From the NCBI GenBank assembly GCA_016794365.1, contig JAEUKB010000021.1:62001-126000 (forward strand): 64,000 bases of DNA, read 5' to 3'. Of the stretch, positions 41,594 to 49,989 are shown piece by piece. A program made the translations under genes and the position numbers. Each line of letters begins with the position of its first letter. Position 1 is the stretch's first letter. Below the pieces are notes generated by a model. That model was not told the DNA's origin, made no database searches, and saw only the letters and a program-made list of their open reading frames with translations. Source of the DNA: Myxococcales bacterium. Lineage in GTDB: Bacteria; Myxococcota_A; Polyangia; Palsa-1104; JAEUJZ01.

Positions 41594-43312
41594 TCAGCGT
41601 CCCGCTTGGCCGCGCCGGAGCTTGCGCCGCAACAGACCCGTGAAGTGATCGACTTCTTCCAGCCGAAACAGCCCGCCGAGCAGCAGATAGCCCACGCCGC
41701 CCACTCCGCAGAGCAGCCCGAGCCCGATCACCGCACGCACCGGCAGCCCGTGACCCTGCGCAAGCCCATCCGCCGTTCCGGCTTGACCCAGACACAGCGG
41801 CGACAGCACCGACAGAATCAGCCCGAGCACCATCGACGCTGCCACCATTTGCAGCAGCGCAAAGCCCATCTGCGGTCCGATCAGCTGCCCGTAGCGCCGT
41901 CGAAACACCGCGAGCAGGCTCAGCAGGTTCCAGATCGCGCCGACACTGGTCGAAAACGCCAGCGCGCGATATCCGTACAGCGGATGCAGCACCAGGTTGC
42001 ACACCACGCTGAGCAGCACCGTGGTCACAGTGGACATCACCGCCACCCGCGCCAGTCGGAGCGAATAGAACACCGGCACCACCACCTTCACCGCCGCGTA
42101 GCACAAAAGCCCCAGCGAATAGAACCGCAGCGCGTCTGCCGTGGCCCGTGTGTCTTCGGCTGAAAACGCGCCGCGCTGATAGACAAGACCAATGATCGGC
42201 TCGGCCAGCACAAACAAGATCACCGCCGAAGGCAGCGAGTAAAACGTCACGAGCCGCAGGCCTCTGCGCAGGGTGTCACGCACGCCGTCGAGCGCGACTT
42301 GCAAGTCGGCTTCACTGGCGGCATCGGCGGCTCGCTGGAGCGCCACCGTCCCCACCGCCACGCCAAACATCCCGATCGGGAGCTGAAGCAGCCGAAACGC
42401 GTAGTACAGCCAGCTTGCCGCGCCCGGCTCTGTCGAAGCAAAGCGCGAGCTGACGTAGATATTGACCTGCGTAGCCGCCAGTCCCACCGTCGCCGGGGCC
42501 ATCGCCAGCAGCACCGCCCGGAGCCGAGGATGTCGCAGATCCAGCGCCGGTCGAAAGCGATAGCCACTGCGGTAGAGCGGCACCACCTGGAGCCCAAGCT
42601 GAAGCGCTCCACCTACCAGCGTCGCCACCGCCCAAGCCAGCGCTGCGCCCTGCGTCTTGCCAATCCCCATCACCCACAGGGTCAGCCCCGTCACCACCGT
42701 CGCAATGTTGAACAGCGCCGGGGCCAGCGCGGGTGGCGCGAAGCGCTTTTCTGCATTGAGCATCCCCATCGCCAGCGCCGCCAGTGACACCAGCAGCAGA
42801 AACGGCATCATGATGCGGGTGAGCTGCACCGTGAGCTCGGCCTTGCCCGGCACCTGCGCAAAGCCCGCTGCCCAGCCATTCACCAGCTGCGGTGCCCACA
42901 CGATCCCCATCACCGTCAGCAGACCGACCACCACCAGCAGACAGGTCGCGACCAGGTTTGCTAGGTGCTGGGCGTCAGCCTGTCCTTGCTGCTTGCGAGC
43001 GTCCTGAAACGCGGGCTGAAACGCTGCCGACAGCGCGCCCTCCGCAAACAGATCACGCAGCAGGTTGGGCAGTCGAAAGGCAATCGTAAACGCATCCCCG
43101 AAGAACCCCGCACCGAGCAGCGCCGCAAACACCTGCTCTCGCACAAGGCCCAAGATCCGCGACACAAACGTCGCCAGCGACAGCCACAGCGCGGTCTTGC
43201 CCATCGCGCCCCCATCCCCCGCGCCAGGTGGCGTCGCCTGCGCAGGCCGGGTCGGCACAAGGACCGTCGCGTCACCTTGCGTCCCAGCCTCAGTCGAGAT
43301 CGTGTCCGGCAT
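41594..43312 (-). CDS. murJ: Lipid II flippase MurJ
   Basis: The 572-residue polytopic protein flips lipid II across the inner membrane for peptidoglycan synthesis. It has the MurJ/MviN start (LSLATFVSRILGLVREQVFAALLGAG), DAFTIAFRLPNLLRDLFAEGALSAAF, and PATVGLAATQVNIYVSSRFAS. Fourteen membrane segments are plausible. I start at MPDTIST (43312); the open frame continues 372 bp upstream, but that part is a minisatellite. The N-terminal 35 residues before the first helix are a low-complexity extension. The gene is convergent with the TlpA-like gene. Confidence 0.93.
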   Translation of the reverse strand: MPDTISTEAGTQGDATVLVPTRPAQATPPGAGDGGAMGKTALWLSLATFVSRILGLVREQVFAALLGAGFFGDAFTIAFRLPNLLRDLFAEGALSAAFQPAFQDARKQQGQADAQHLANLVATCLLVVVGLLTVMGIVWAPQLVNGWAAGFAQVPGKAELTVQLTRIMMPFLLLVSLAALAMGMLNAEKRFAPPALAPALFNIATVVTGLTLWVMGIGKTQGAALAWAVATLVGGALQLGLQVVPLYRSGYRFRPALDLRHPRLRAVLLAMAPATVGLAATQVNIYVSSRFASTEPGAASWLYYAFRLLQLPIGMFGVAVGTVALQRAADAASEADLQVALDGVRDTLRRGLRLVTFYSLPSAVILFVLAEPIIGLVYQRGAFSAEDTRATADALRFYSLGLLCYAAVKVVVPVFYSLRLARVAVMSTVTTVLLSVVCNLVLHPLYGYRALAFSTSVGAIWNLLSLLAVFRRRYGQLIGPQMGFALLQMVAASMVLGLILSVLSPLCLGQAGTADGLAQGHGLPVRAVIGLGLLCGVGGVGYLLLGGLFRLEEVDHFTGLLRRKLRRGQAGR

Positions 43313-43400
43313 TGCCCGCACTCTACCTGTCCCTGGGCCCCCACGCGAGTCTTTGCCCACCCGAGTCGATCCCCGCCCGCGTTCCCCCAGCCAACCGACC

Positions 43401-43703
43401 GCGAGAAGCGGCTTGTGAAGGGGCAAGACCCAGGGCCAACTACGTGCGGACCAGTTTGTGAAGGGGCAAGACCCTGGGCGAACAGCGCGCGAACCAGATG
43501 GCGTAGGGAGAAGACCTATGCGGAACTCCTTGCTGACCAGTTTGCGGAGGGAGAAGACCCCAGACGAACTCCTCGTGAACCAGATGGCGTAGGGAGAAGA
43601 CCTATGCGGAACTCCTTGCTGACCAGTTTGCGTAGGGAGAAGACCTATGCGGAACCCCTCACTGACCCGTTTGGGAAGGGTCAAGACCCTGGGCAGGTCA
43701 GAC
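43401..43703. repeat. 43-bp imperfect tandem repeat upstream of murJ
   Basis: About seven units with starts at roughly 43405, 43449, 43491, 43535, 43577, 43621 and 43664, that is, alternating 42- and 44-bp steps. Each contains (c)agg(g)agaagacc or aaggg(g)caagaccc. One 44-bp unit beginning gaaccagatggcg occurs twice exactly. The frame is open on the minus strand, but the predicted residues look non-coding. Confidence 0.85.
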
Positions 43704-43721
43704 GCAGGACGACTTCGGCGC

Positions 43722-43752
43722 TTGCCGACCCGTAAGCAGAGACTGCTAGACT
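43722..43752 (+). promoter_or_regulatory. Weak promoter-like boxes for the GNAT gene
   Basis: TTGCCG and TAGACT with a 19-bp spacer; the second box ends 9 nt before the ATG. The spacer is longer than ideal. Confidence 0.3.
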
Positions 43753-43761
43753 GAATTCACC

Positions 43762-44298
43762 ATGATCCTGCACCTTCCCAATCTGACGCTGAGGCCGTTT
43801 CTGCCAGCCGATGTGGAGTCGCTGGCTCGTCATGCCAACAACCGGAGGGTCTGGCAGAACCTCCGCGATGGCTTTCCGCATCCGTACACCGAAGACGACG
43901 CGCGGCGCTGGATCTCGCACGCTGCCGGGCTGCCGGATCCGCAGAGCATCTTCGCGATTGTGATCGATGAAGTGCTGGTGGGGGGAATCGGCGTGCATCG
44001 ACTGGACAAAGATCCGGTCTATCGCGACACCGCAGAGCTGGGCTACTGGCTGGCCGAGCCGTACTGGGGACGTGGGCTGATGACCCAAGCGGTCAAAGCG
44101 ATGACGGGCTACGCGTTTGATGAGCTGGGACTGTTCCGGCTGGAAGCAGGGGTGTTCGGCTGGAACGTGTCTTCGGCGCGGGTGCTGGAAAAGGCGGGCT
44201 ATTCGTTCGAGGGTCGGCTGCGCAAGCAGGTCTACAAAGACGGACAGCGACTGGATGTGCTGCTGTATTCCCGTCTGCGCACGGATGAGGTAGAGTAG
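43762..44298 (+). CDS. GNAT-family N-acetyltransferase, RimJ/RimL-like
   Basis: The 178-residue protein has the RimJ/RimL-type layout: LTLRPFLPADVESLARHANN at the start, GGIGVHRLDKDPVYRDTAELGYWLAEPYWGRGLMTQAVKAM (acetyl-CoA loop, WGRGLMT), and FGWNVSSARVLEKAGYSFEGRLRK at the end. It should acetylate an amino group on a protein N-terminus or small molecule. It lies 8 bp upstream of lysS and is probably cotranscribed. Confidence 0.92.
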   Translation: MILHLPNLTLRPFLPADVESLARHANNRRVWQNLRDGFPHPYTEDDARRWISHAAGLPDPQSIFAIVIDEVLVGGIGVHRLDKDPVYRDTAELGYWLAEPYWGRGLMTQAVKAMTGYAFDELGLFRLEAGVFGWNVSSARVLEKAGYSFEGRLRKQVYKDGQRLDVLLYSRLRTDEVE

Positions 44299-44306
44299 GC
44301 ACCCTC

Positions 44307-45911
44307 ATGAGCACCGTGCCTACCTCGTCGCCCCACTCACCAAACGACTCCGCCCAAGCCGACAAGAGCGACCTCGAAGGTCAGATGCGCGATCGCCGCC
44401 GCATCATCGAGTCGCTGCGTCACAGCGGTCTGAACCCATTTGCCAACGATGCCCATCCGACGCACCAGATCTTCGAGCTGCCTGCTTCACGTCAGGAAGA
44501 GGTTACGAGCCTGCCGCTAGAAACCGAGCTGGCCGTCGATGCGCCGCGCTACGCAGTGGCCGGGCGACTGCTGCAAGTCAACGAGATGGGCAAGGCCAAG
44601 TTCTTGTTCATCCGAGGCGATCGGGGCGCAATGCTCCAGCTCTATCTCAAGGCCGATGTGGTGGAAGCGTTTGCGCTGTCTAACCAGCTTGGCTTGGGCG
44701 ACTTTGTGCTCGCGAGTGGGCCGCTGTTTCGGACCCGCAAAGACAAGCGTGCGCTGCGAATCGAGTCGCTGCGACTGCTGAGCAAAGCGGTCCGTCCGCT
44801 GCCGGGCAAGGCGCTGCAAGACGGACCGAAGGTGGCGGACGAAGACTGGCGCTATCGTCAGCGCTACGCCGACATGATTGTCCATCCCGAAGTGGCGGAT
44901 GTGTTCCGCAAGCGGGCGACGATCGTCCGTGAGATTCGTCGCTTCTTCGATGCGCGAGGGTATGTCGAGTGCGACACCCGGATGCTCTTGTCTACCAACG
45001 GGGGCGCGGCGGCTCGTCCGTTCCGCACGCACCACAACGCGCTCGATCAGGACCTGTATCTACGGATTGCGACGGAGCTGGACCTAAAGCGTCTGGTCGT
45101 TGGCGGGCTCGATCGCGTGTATGAGATTGGGCGCATCTTCCGCAACGAGGGCCTGTCGCGCTTCCACAACCCGGAGTTTACGTCGATCGAGTTCTACGAA
45201 GCGTACGCGACGTATGAACACCTGATGGATCTGACCGAGGAGCTGCTCGAGCGGGTCTGTGTGGCGGTGAACGGCACGACGACGATCGACTATCAAGAGC
45301 ACAAGGGCGTCCAGCTCAAGAAGCCGTTTCGGCGGGCGACGATGCGACAGCTCGTCAAGGAAGCGCGTCCCGAGGCTCCGATTGAAGCGGGGGCGTGTAC
45401 GGACGCGGAATATGCGGCGCTGCCGGGCTACGCCAAGTCGGTGCTGGGGGACAAAGCGCCGAGCGGCTACGGTCACGCGCTGGTGGCGCTGTTTGAAGAG
45501 TTTGTCGAGAAGTCGCTGGTGCAGCCGACCTTTGTCTGCGAGTTCCCCACGGAAGTGTCGCCGCTGTCGCGCAAGAACGATCGGGACCCGCGCTTTGTGG
45601 ACCGCTTCGAGCTGTTTGTGATTGGCAAGGAGCTGGCCAATGCGTTTTCCGAGCTAAACGATCCCGACGACCAGCGCGCGCGCTTTGCCGAGCAGGTGAA
45701 CCAGAAGGCAGGCGGCGATCAAGAGGCGATGGACTACGACGAAGACTTCTGTCGGGCGCTGGAATACGGGATGCCGCCGACGGCGGGCGAGGGGATTGGC
45801 ATTGACCGGCTGGTGATGCTCCTAACCAACAGCGCGTCCATTCGGGATGTGATCCCGTTCCCGCAGCTCCGTCCTGAGACGACTGCCCCGGCGGAGAGCG
45901 AGTCCAAGTGA
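44307..45911 (+). CDS. lysS: Lysine-tRNA ligase, class II
   Basis: Charges tRNA-Lys. The 534 residues carry an OB-fold anticodon-binding domain (YAVAGRLLQVNEMGKAKFLFI) and the class II catalytic core: motif 1 (RYRQRYADMIVHPE), motif 2 (RVYEIGRIFRNEGLSRFHNPEF) and motif 3 (GIGIDRLVMLLTNSASIRDVIPFPQLRP). The N-terminal 30 residues are polar and unrelated to the core. The stop overlaps the GTG of the LolC-like gene (GTGA). Confidence 0.96.
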   Translation: MSTVPTSSPHSPNDSAQADKSDLEGQMRDRRRIIESLRHSGLNPFANDAHPTHQIFELPASRQEEVTSLPLETELAVDAPRYAVAGRLLQVNEMGKAKFLFIRGDRGAMLQLYLKADVVEAFALSNQLGLGDFVLASGPLFRTRKDKRALRIESLRLLSKAVRPLPGKALQDGPKVADEDWRYRQRYADMIVHPEVADVFRKRATIVREIRRFFDARGYVECDTRMLLSTNGGAAARPFRTHHNALDQDLYLRIATELDLKRLVVGGLDRVYEIGRIFRNEGLSRFHNPEFTSIEFYEAYATYEHLMDLTEELLERVCVAVNGTTTIDYQEHKGVQLKKPFRRATMRQLVKEARPEAPIEAGACTDAEYAALPGYAKSVLGDKAPSGYGHALVALFEEFVEKSLVQPTFVCEFPTEVSPLSRKNDRDPRFVDRFELFVIGKELANAFSELNDPDDQRARFAEQVNQKAGGDQEAMDYDEDFCRALEYGMPPTAGEGIGIDRLVMLLTNSASIRDVIPFPQLRPETTAPAESESK

Positions 45912-47608
45912 AGCTGTCGTTCGAGCTTCTCGTTGCGGCGCGTTATCTGCGAGCGGACCGGCCTCACGGTGCGCTTGATCACCTGCGCTGGGCGACGCTG
46001 GGTCTATTGATCCTGACGGTGGCGGTGTTCGCGGGCGATCAGCTGGTCGAATACCTGCTGCGCGATCATCTGTCGGAGACGCTGTGGAACCTGCGCGGAC
46101 CGCTGCGGGCGGCCAAGTACTTTACGGTGCTGGTGACGCTGCTGGTCGGGTTCTTCATCGAGCTGATCCGGCGGCTCACGATCTTTACGACGATCTCGAC
46201 GTTTGGACTGTTTCTGGGAACGGGCGCGCTGGTGACGGTGCTGTCGGTGATGTCGGGGTTTGAGCAGGATCTAAAGACCAAGATCCTCGGTACGCACGCG
46301 CACATGGTGGTGACGACGCCGGACCGGAGCTTTACCGACTATCGCGATGCGCTCAGCAAGATGGCGAAGGTGCGAGGCGTGCAGGCTGCGTCTCCGTATC
46401 TATCGAGCGAGGTGATGATCGCGAGTCAGTCGAACCTGGCGGGCGTCATCATCAAAGGCATTGATCCCGACACGGTTGGCAACGTCACCGAGCTGGTGAA
46501 GAACACTGAGGCAGGCTCGCTGTCGCACTTGCTACATCCCGAGCTGCTGGTCAAGCCAGCCGGTGGGTCTGCGACAGCGGTGATACCCAAGTCAGCCAGC
46601 GTCGATGGTGGGGCAGAGGACGGCGGGACGGTGGATGCAGGCGCTTTGCCTTTGGCAAACCAAGCCAGTCCCGCAAGCTCGCTGGGCAGCACCGATGGTG
46701 GCGCAGGTGTTGCGGGTGCGGCGACAGCAGCAAGCGTCGATGGCGGGGCGGTCGCTGCTGGTTCGGGCGCGGACTTTGATCCCGTGGCGAACAAAAAGCC
46801 CAAGATTCAGCCGCCGCGCAAGGTGCTGCCGGGCCTGGCGATCGGTCGTGAGCTGGCGCGCAACCTGCGGGTGTTTGTCGGTGAGGATGTGAGCTTGGTG
46901 TCTCCGATGGGAGATGTCGGGCCGACCGGACCGATTCCGAAGAGCAAGCCGCATCGCATCGCCGCGATCTTCTTTTCGGGCATGTACGAATACGACAGCA
47001 AGTACGCGTACATGAACCTGCCAGCGGCGCAGAAGTTCTTGGGCCTGGATGACGAAGTCACCGGGGTCGAGCTGAAGCTGCAAAATCCAGAAGAAACAGA
47101 GTCGGTGATGGCAGAGCTACGGGCTCAGCTGGGGCCGGGCTTTCTGGTGCAGGACTGGAAAGAGCTAAACCGCAGCCTGTTCGCGGCGCTGAAGCTGGAA
47201 AAGATCGCGATGTTCATCGCGCTGTGCTTCATCATCCTCGTCGCGGCGTTTTCCATCGTGTCAAACGGCATCATGCTGGTGATGGAAAAGGGCAAAGAGG
47301 TTGCGATCCTCAAGTCGATGGGCGCGTCGGACCGAGCGGTGCTGCGGATCTTCGTGCTGCTCGGGGCGTATATGGGCACGGTCGGAACGACGGCGGGGGT
47401 GCTGACGGGCGTGTTTACCTGCTGGGTGTTTGACCGCTACGGGCTGCCGCTCGATACCGACGTGTACTACATCACCAAGCTGCCGGTGAAGGTGAGTCCG
47501 GCAGAGCTTTCGTTGGTGCTGCTGGCTTCGTTGGTGCTGACGCTGCTCGCGACGCTGTATCCAGCGTGGCAAGCGGCGCGGCTGCGTCCGGTCGAAGCGC
47601 TGCGCTAA
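45908..47608 (+). CDS. LolC/LolE-type lipoprotein-releasing permease
   Basis: A FtsX-like ABC permease of the lipoprotein-sorting type. The C-terminal part has the MacB/FtsX core with IALCFIILVAAFSIVSNGIMLVMEKGKEVAILKSMGASD and ends TLYPAWQAARLRPVEALR. The N-terminus has an extra hydrophobic pair before TTISTFGLFLGTGALVTVLSVMSGFEQDLK. The periplasmic domain holds a 75-residue Gly/Ala/Asp-rich insert (about 220-295, DGGAEDGGTVDAG) unlike standard LolC. The partner ATPase LolD is not in the window. GTG start, coupled to lysS. Confidence 0.87.
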   Translation: MKLSFELLVAARYLRADRPHGALDHLRWATLGLLILTVAVFAGDQLVEYLLRDHLSETLWNLRGPLRAAKYFTVLVTLLVGFFIELIRRLTIFTTISTFGLFLGTGALVTVLSVMSGFEQDLKTKILGTHAHMVVTTPDRSFTDYRDALSKMAKVRGVQAASPYLSSEVMIASQSNLAGVIIKGIDPDTVGNVTELVKNTEAGSLSHLLHPELLVKPAGGSATAVIPKSASVDGGAEDGGTVDAGALPLANQASPASSLGSTDGGAGVAGAATAASVDGGAVAAGSGADFDPVANKKPKIQPPRKVLPGLAIGRELARNLRVFVGEDVSLVSPMGDVGPTGPIPKSKPHRIAAIFFSGMYEYDSKYAYMNLPAAQKFLGLDDEVTGVELKLQNPEETESVMAELRAQLGPGFLVQDWKELNRSLFAALKLEKIAMFIALCFIILVAAFSIVSNGIMLVMEKGKEVAILKSMGASDRAVLRIFVLLGAYMGTVGTTAGVLTGVFTCWVFDRYGLPLDTDVYYITKLPVKVSPAELSLVLLASLVLTLLATLYPAWQAARLRPVEALR

Positions 47609-47617
47609 CGGCGACGG

Positions 47618-48544
47618 TCAGGGCTTGCGCAGGCTGCGGACCAGCTCGGCTTGTCCGTCGGCGTGATAGGACGAGCGGACGAGCGGGCCGGACTCGACGT
47701 GGGGAATCCCGAGCGCGAGCGCTTCTTCACGAAGCTGGGCAAACTCATCGGGGGTGATGTAGCGGGCAATCGGCAGGTGCGTCTTCGACGGACGCAGGTA
47801 CTGACCCATCGTCACGATGTCGATGCCCAGGCTGGCCAGCTCGCGCAGCACTTCGCGCACTTCGTCGAGCGATTCTCCGAGCCCGAGCATGAGCCCAGTC
47901 TTGGTCACCGCGCCGCGCGACTTGGCATGCGCCAGGATCTTGTAGCTGCGTGGATAGCTGGCCTGGACGCGAACCTGTCGAGACAGCCTCGGAACGGTTT
48001 CCAGGTTGTGCGCAAAGACATCGGGTCCAGCGGCAAGCACGGTGTCTACATCGGCGGTGTTGCCTTTGAAGTCGCCGGTCAGCACTTCCAGCGTCATGCC
48101 ATCGCAGTGCTCGCGAACCTGACGAATCGTCTCGGCCCAGTGCGCGGCGCCACCGTCTTTGAGATCGTCTCGATCGACGCAGGTGATGACGGTGTGACGC
48201 AGACCCAGCTCTTTGAGCGCGAGGGCCACTCGTCGCGGCTCATCGGGATCGGGCGGCAGCGGTCTTCCCGTCGGCACATCGCAGAACTGACACGAGCGCG
48301 TGCAGATGTTGCCAAGGATCATGATGGTGATGGCGCGACGGCTCCAGCACTCACCGATGTTGGGACAGCTGGCTGATTCACAGACGGTGTGAAGCCGCTG
48401 ACCGTGGACCAGATCGCGCACCTCGAAGAAGGTCTTTCCCGATGGTAAGCGGGCCTTGATCCAGGCGGGATGACGAGGGCGCGGCTCGGGCTCGCTGTTG
48501 CCCAGGACGGGAAGGTGTCGCGCGGTGTGCGGTGTCTGATCCAT
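47618..48544 (-). CDS. lipA: Lipoyl synthase
   Basis: A radical-SAM enzyme that inserts two sulfurs into octanoyl-E2 to make lipoate. Both iron-sulfur sites are visible: the auxiliary cluster in CESASCPNIGEC and the radical-SAM CxxxCxxC in CTRSCQFCDV, plus the C-terminal RSSYHAD. 308 residues is the normal length. The ATG overlaps the lpd stop (TAATG), coupling synthesis of the lipoyl cofactor to the enzyme that uses it. Confidence 0.97.
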   Translation of the reverse strand: MDQTPHTARHLPVLGNSEPEPRPRHPAWIKARLPSGKTFFEVRDLVHGQRLHTVCESASCPNIGECWSRRAITIMILGNICTRSCQFCDVPTGRPLPPDPDEPRRVALALKELGLRHTVITCVDRDDLKDGGAAHWAETIRQVREHCDGMTLEVLTGDFKGNTADVDTVLAAGPDVFAHNLETVPRLSRQVRVQASYPRSYKILAHAKSRGAVTKTGLMLGLGESLDEVREVLRELASLGIDIVTMGQYLRPSKTHLPIARYITPDEFAQLREEALALGIPHVESGPLVRSSYHADGQAELVRSLRKP

Positions 48545-49989
48545 TACAGGTCGATGGCCTCTCCGAAGGCTGCTTCAAAAGCACCCTTTGTGATCTCGCC
48601 ATAGGTTGGATGCGGCAGCACGGTGTGAAGCACCTCGGTGGCGGTTAGCTCGCCGCTGCGCGCGATGCACAAGGCCGAGATCATGTCGCTGGCAGTGCCG
48701 CCCAAGATGTGCGCGCCGAGGATTTCGCCGGTCTGCTCATCGAGCACAACCTTGACCAAGCCTTCGGTTTCGCCGGTCGCTTGGGCTTTGCCGGATGCTT
48801 TGAACGGGAACTTGCCGACCTTGATCTGCTTGCCTTCGGCGCGGGCTTTCTGTTCGGTGAGTCCCATCGAGCCAACCTCGGGACGACAGAACGTCGCGCC
48901 GGGCATGCTGCTGAGGTCTACGCGACGGATCTCGCGATCGGGAACACCGGCCAGCTTTTCGACGCACGCGATGCCTTCCGCCGAGGCTTTGTGTGCCAGC
49001 AGCGGTCCGCCGATGCAGTCGCCGATGGCGTAAAAGCCAGGCTCGGGCTTGCCGTTTGCATCGAGGAGCCGATACCACTCATCGACGGCCAAAAAGCCGC
49101 GATCGATCTTGATCCCAGCGCTCTGCGCGCCAACGGTATCGAGGTTTCCGGTGACACCGACGGCGGAAAGTACCTTTTCGACGACGACTTCTTGGCTCTG
49201 TCCGTTGGCATCGGTGAAGCGGACTTTTTGTTCGCTGCCGACCGGCTCGCAGCTTGCGAAGCGTGCGCCGACGTGAATGCGAATGCCTTGCTTGGTCAGC
49301 TCGCGACGAAGCTGCTCGGCAATCTCGCTGTCTTCGACGGGCAGAATCTGCGGCAGCGCTTCCAGCACCGTCACCTGCGTTCCGATCGCGTTATAGAAGT
49401 ACGCAAACTCGATTCCGATCGCACCTGCGCCCACGACGAGCAGCGACTTGGGCTGGCTCGGTAGGTTCATCGCCTCGAAATAGGTCAGGACATTCTTTCC
49501 GTCGGGCACCAGGCTGGGAATCGTCTTCGGCTTGGCACCGACCGCCAGGATGATGTGCGGCGCGCTTAGCTCACTGCCATCGACCAACAGCTTGAGCTTG
49601 CCGCCTTCTCGACGCAGCGTCGCGGTCTTGTCGATGTGCTCGATCTGGTTCTTCTTAAAGAGCAGACCGACGCCGCGCTTCTGACCTTCGGCCACCTTGC
49701 GGCTGCTCGCGATGGCTGCGCCGAAGTCAAAGCGCAGACCGTCGGCCACGATGCCAAGGTGCGCGCCTTTTTTCAGGCTGGCGAACAGCTCTGCCGAGTG
49801 AAGCAGCGCTTTGGTGGGAATGCAGCCCCAGTTGGCGCAGATGCCACCCAGGTGAGCGCGCTCGACGACGACGACTTTTTTGCCAAGCTGCGCGGCGCGG
49901 ATCGCAGCGACGTAGCCACCGGGACCACCGCCGACGACAATCACATCGGGACCGGCGGACGGCTTGCTGGGAGCGTTTGCGGGATTCAT
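48544..49989 (-). CDS. lpdA: Dihydrolipoyl dehydrogenase (E3)
   Basis: Reoxidises dihydrolipoamide on E2 with NAD+. FAD-binding GGGPGGYVAAIRAAQLG, redox disulfide GGICANWGCIPTK (about 49 and 54), NAD-binding VVGAGAIGIEFAYFYNAIG and the C-terminal HTVLPHPTYGE with the catalytic His are all present. The start is ATG 49989, which overlaps the E2 stop (TGATG); a GTG codon just upstream is an alternative. Confidence 0.95.
   Translation of the reverse strand: MNPANAPSKPSAGPDVIVVGGGPGGYVAAIRAAQLGKKVVVVERAHLGGICANWGCIPTKALLHSAELFASLKKGAHLGIVADGLRFDFGAAIASSRKVAEGQKRGVGLLFKKNQIEHIDKTATLRREGGKLKLLVDGSELSAPHIILAVGAKPKTIPSLVPDGKNVLTYFEAMNLPSQPKSLLVVGAGAIGIEFAYFYNAIGTQVTVLEALPQILPVEDSEIAEQLRRELTKQGIRIHVGARFASCEPVGSEQKVRFTDANGQSQEVVVEKVLSAVGVTGNLDTVGAQSAGIKIDRGFLAVDEWYRLLDANGKPEPGFYAIGDCIGGPLLAHKASAEGIACVEKLAGVPDREIRRVDLSSMPGATFCRPEVGSMGLTEQKARAEGKQIKVGKFPFKASGKAQATGETEGLVKVVLDEQTGEILGAHILGGTASDMISALCIARSGELTATEVLHTVLPHPTYGEITKGAFEAAFGEAIDL

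Noticed and set aside
43313-43684. N-terminal extension of MurJ by 124 residues
   Set aside because: The extension is a translation of the 43-bp minisatellite, and MurJ proteins start close to the first membrane helix.
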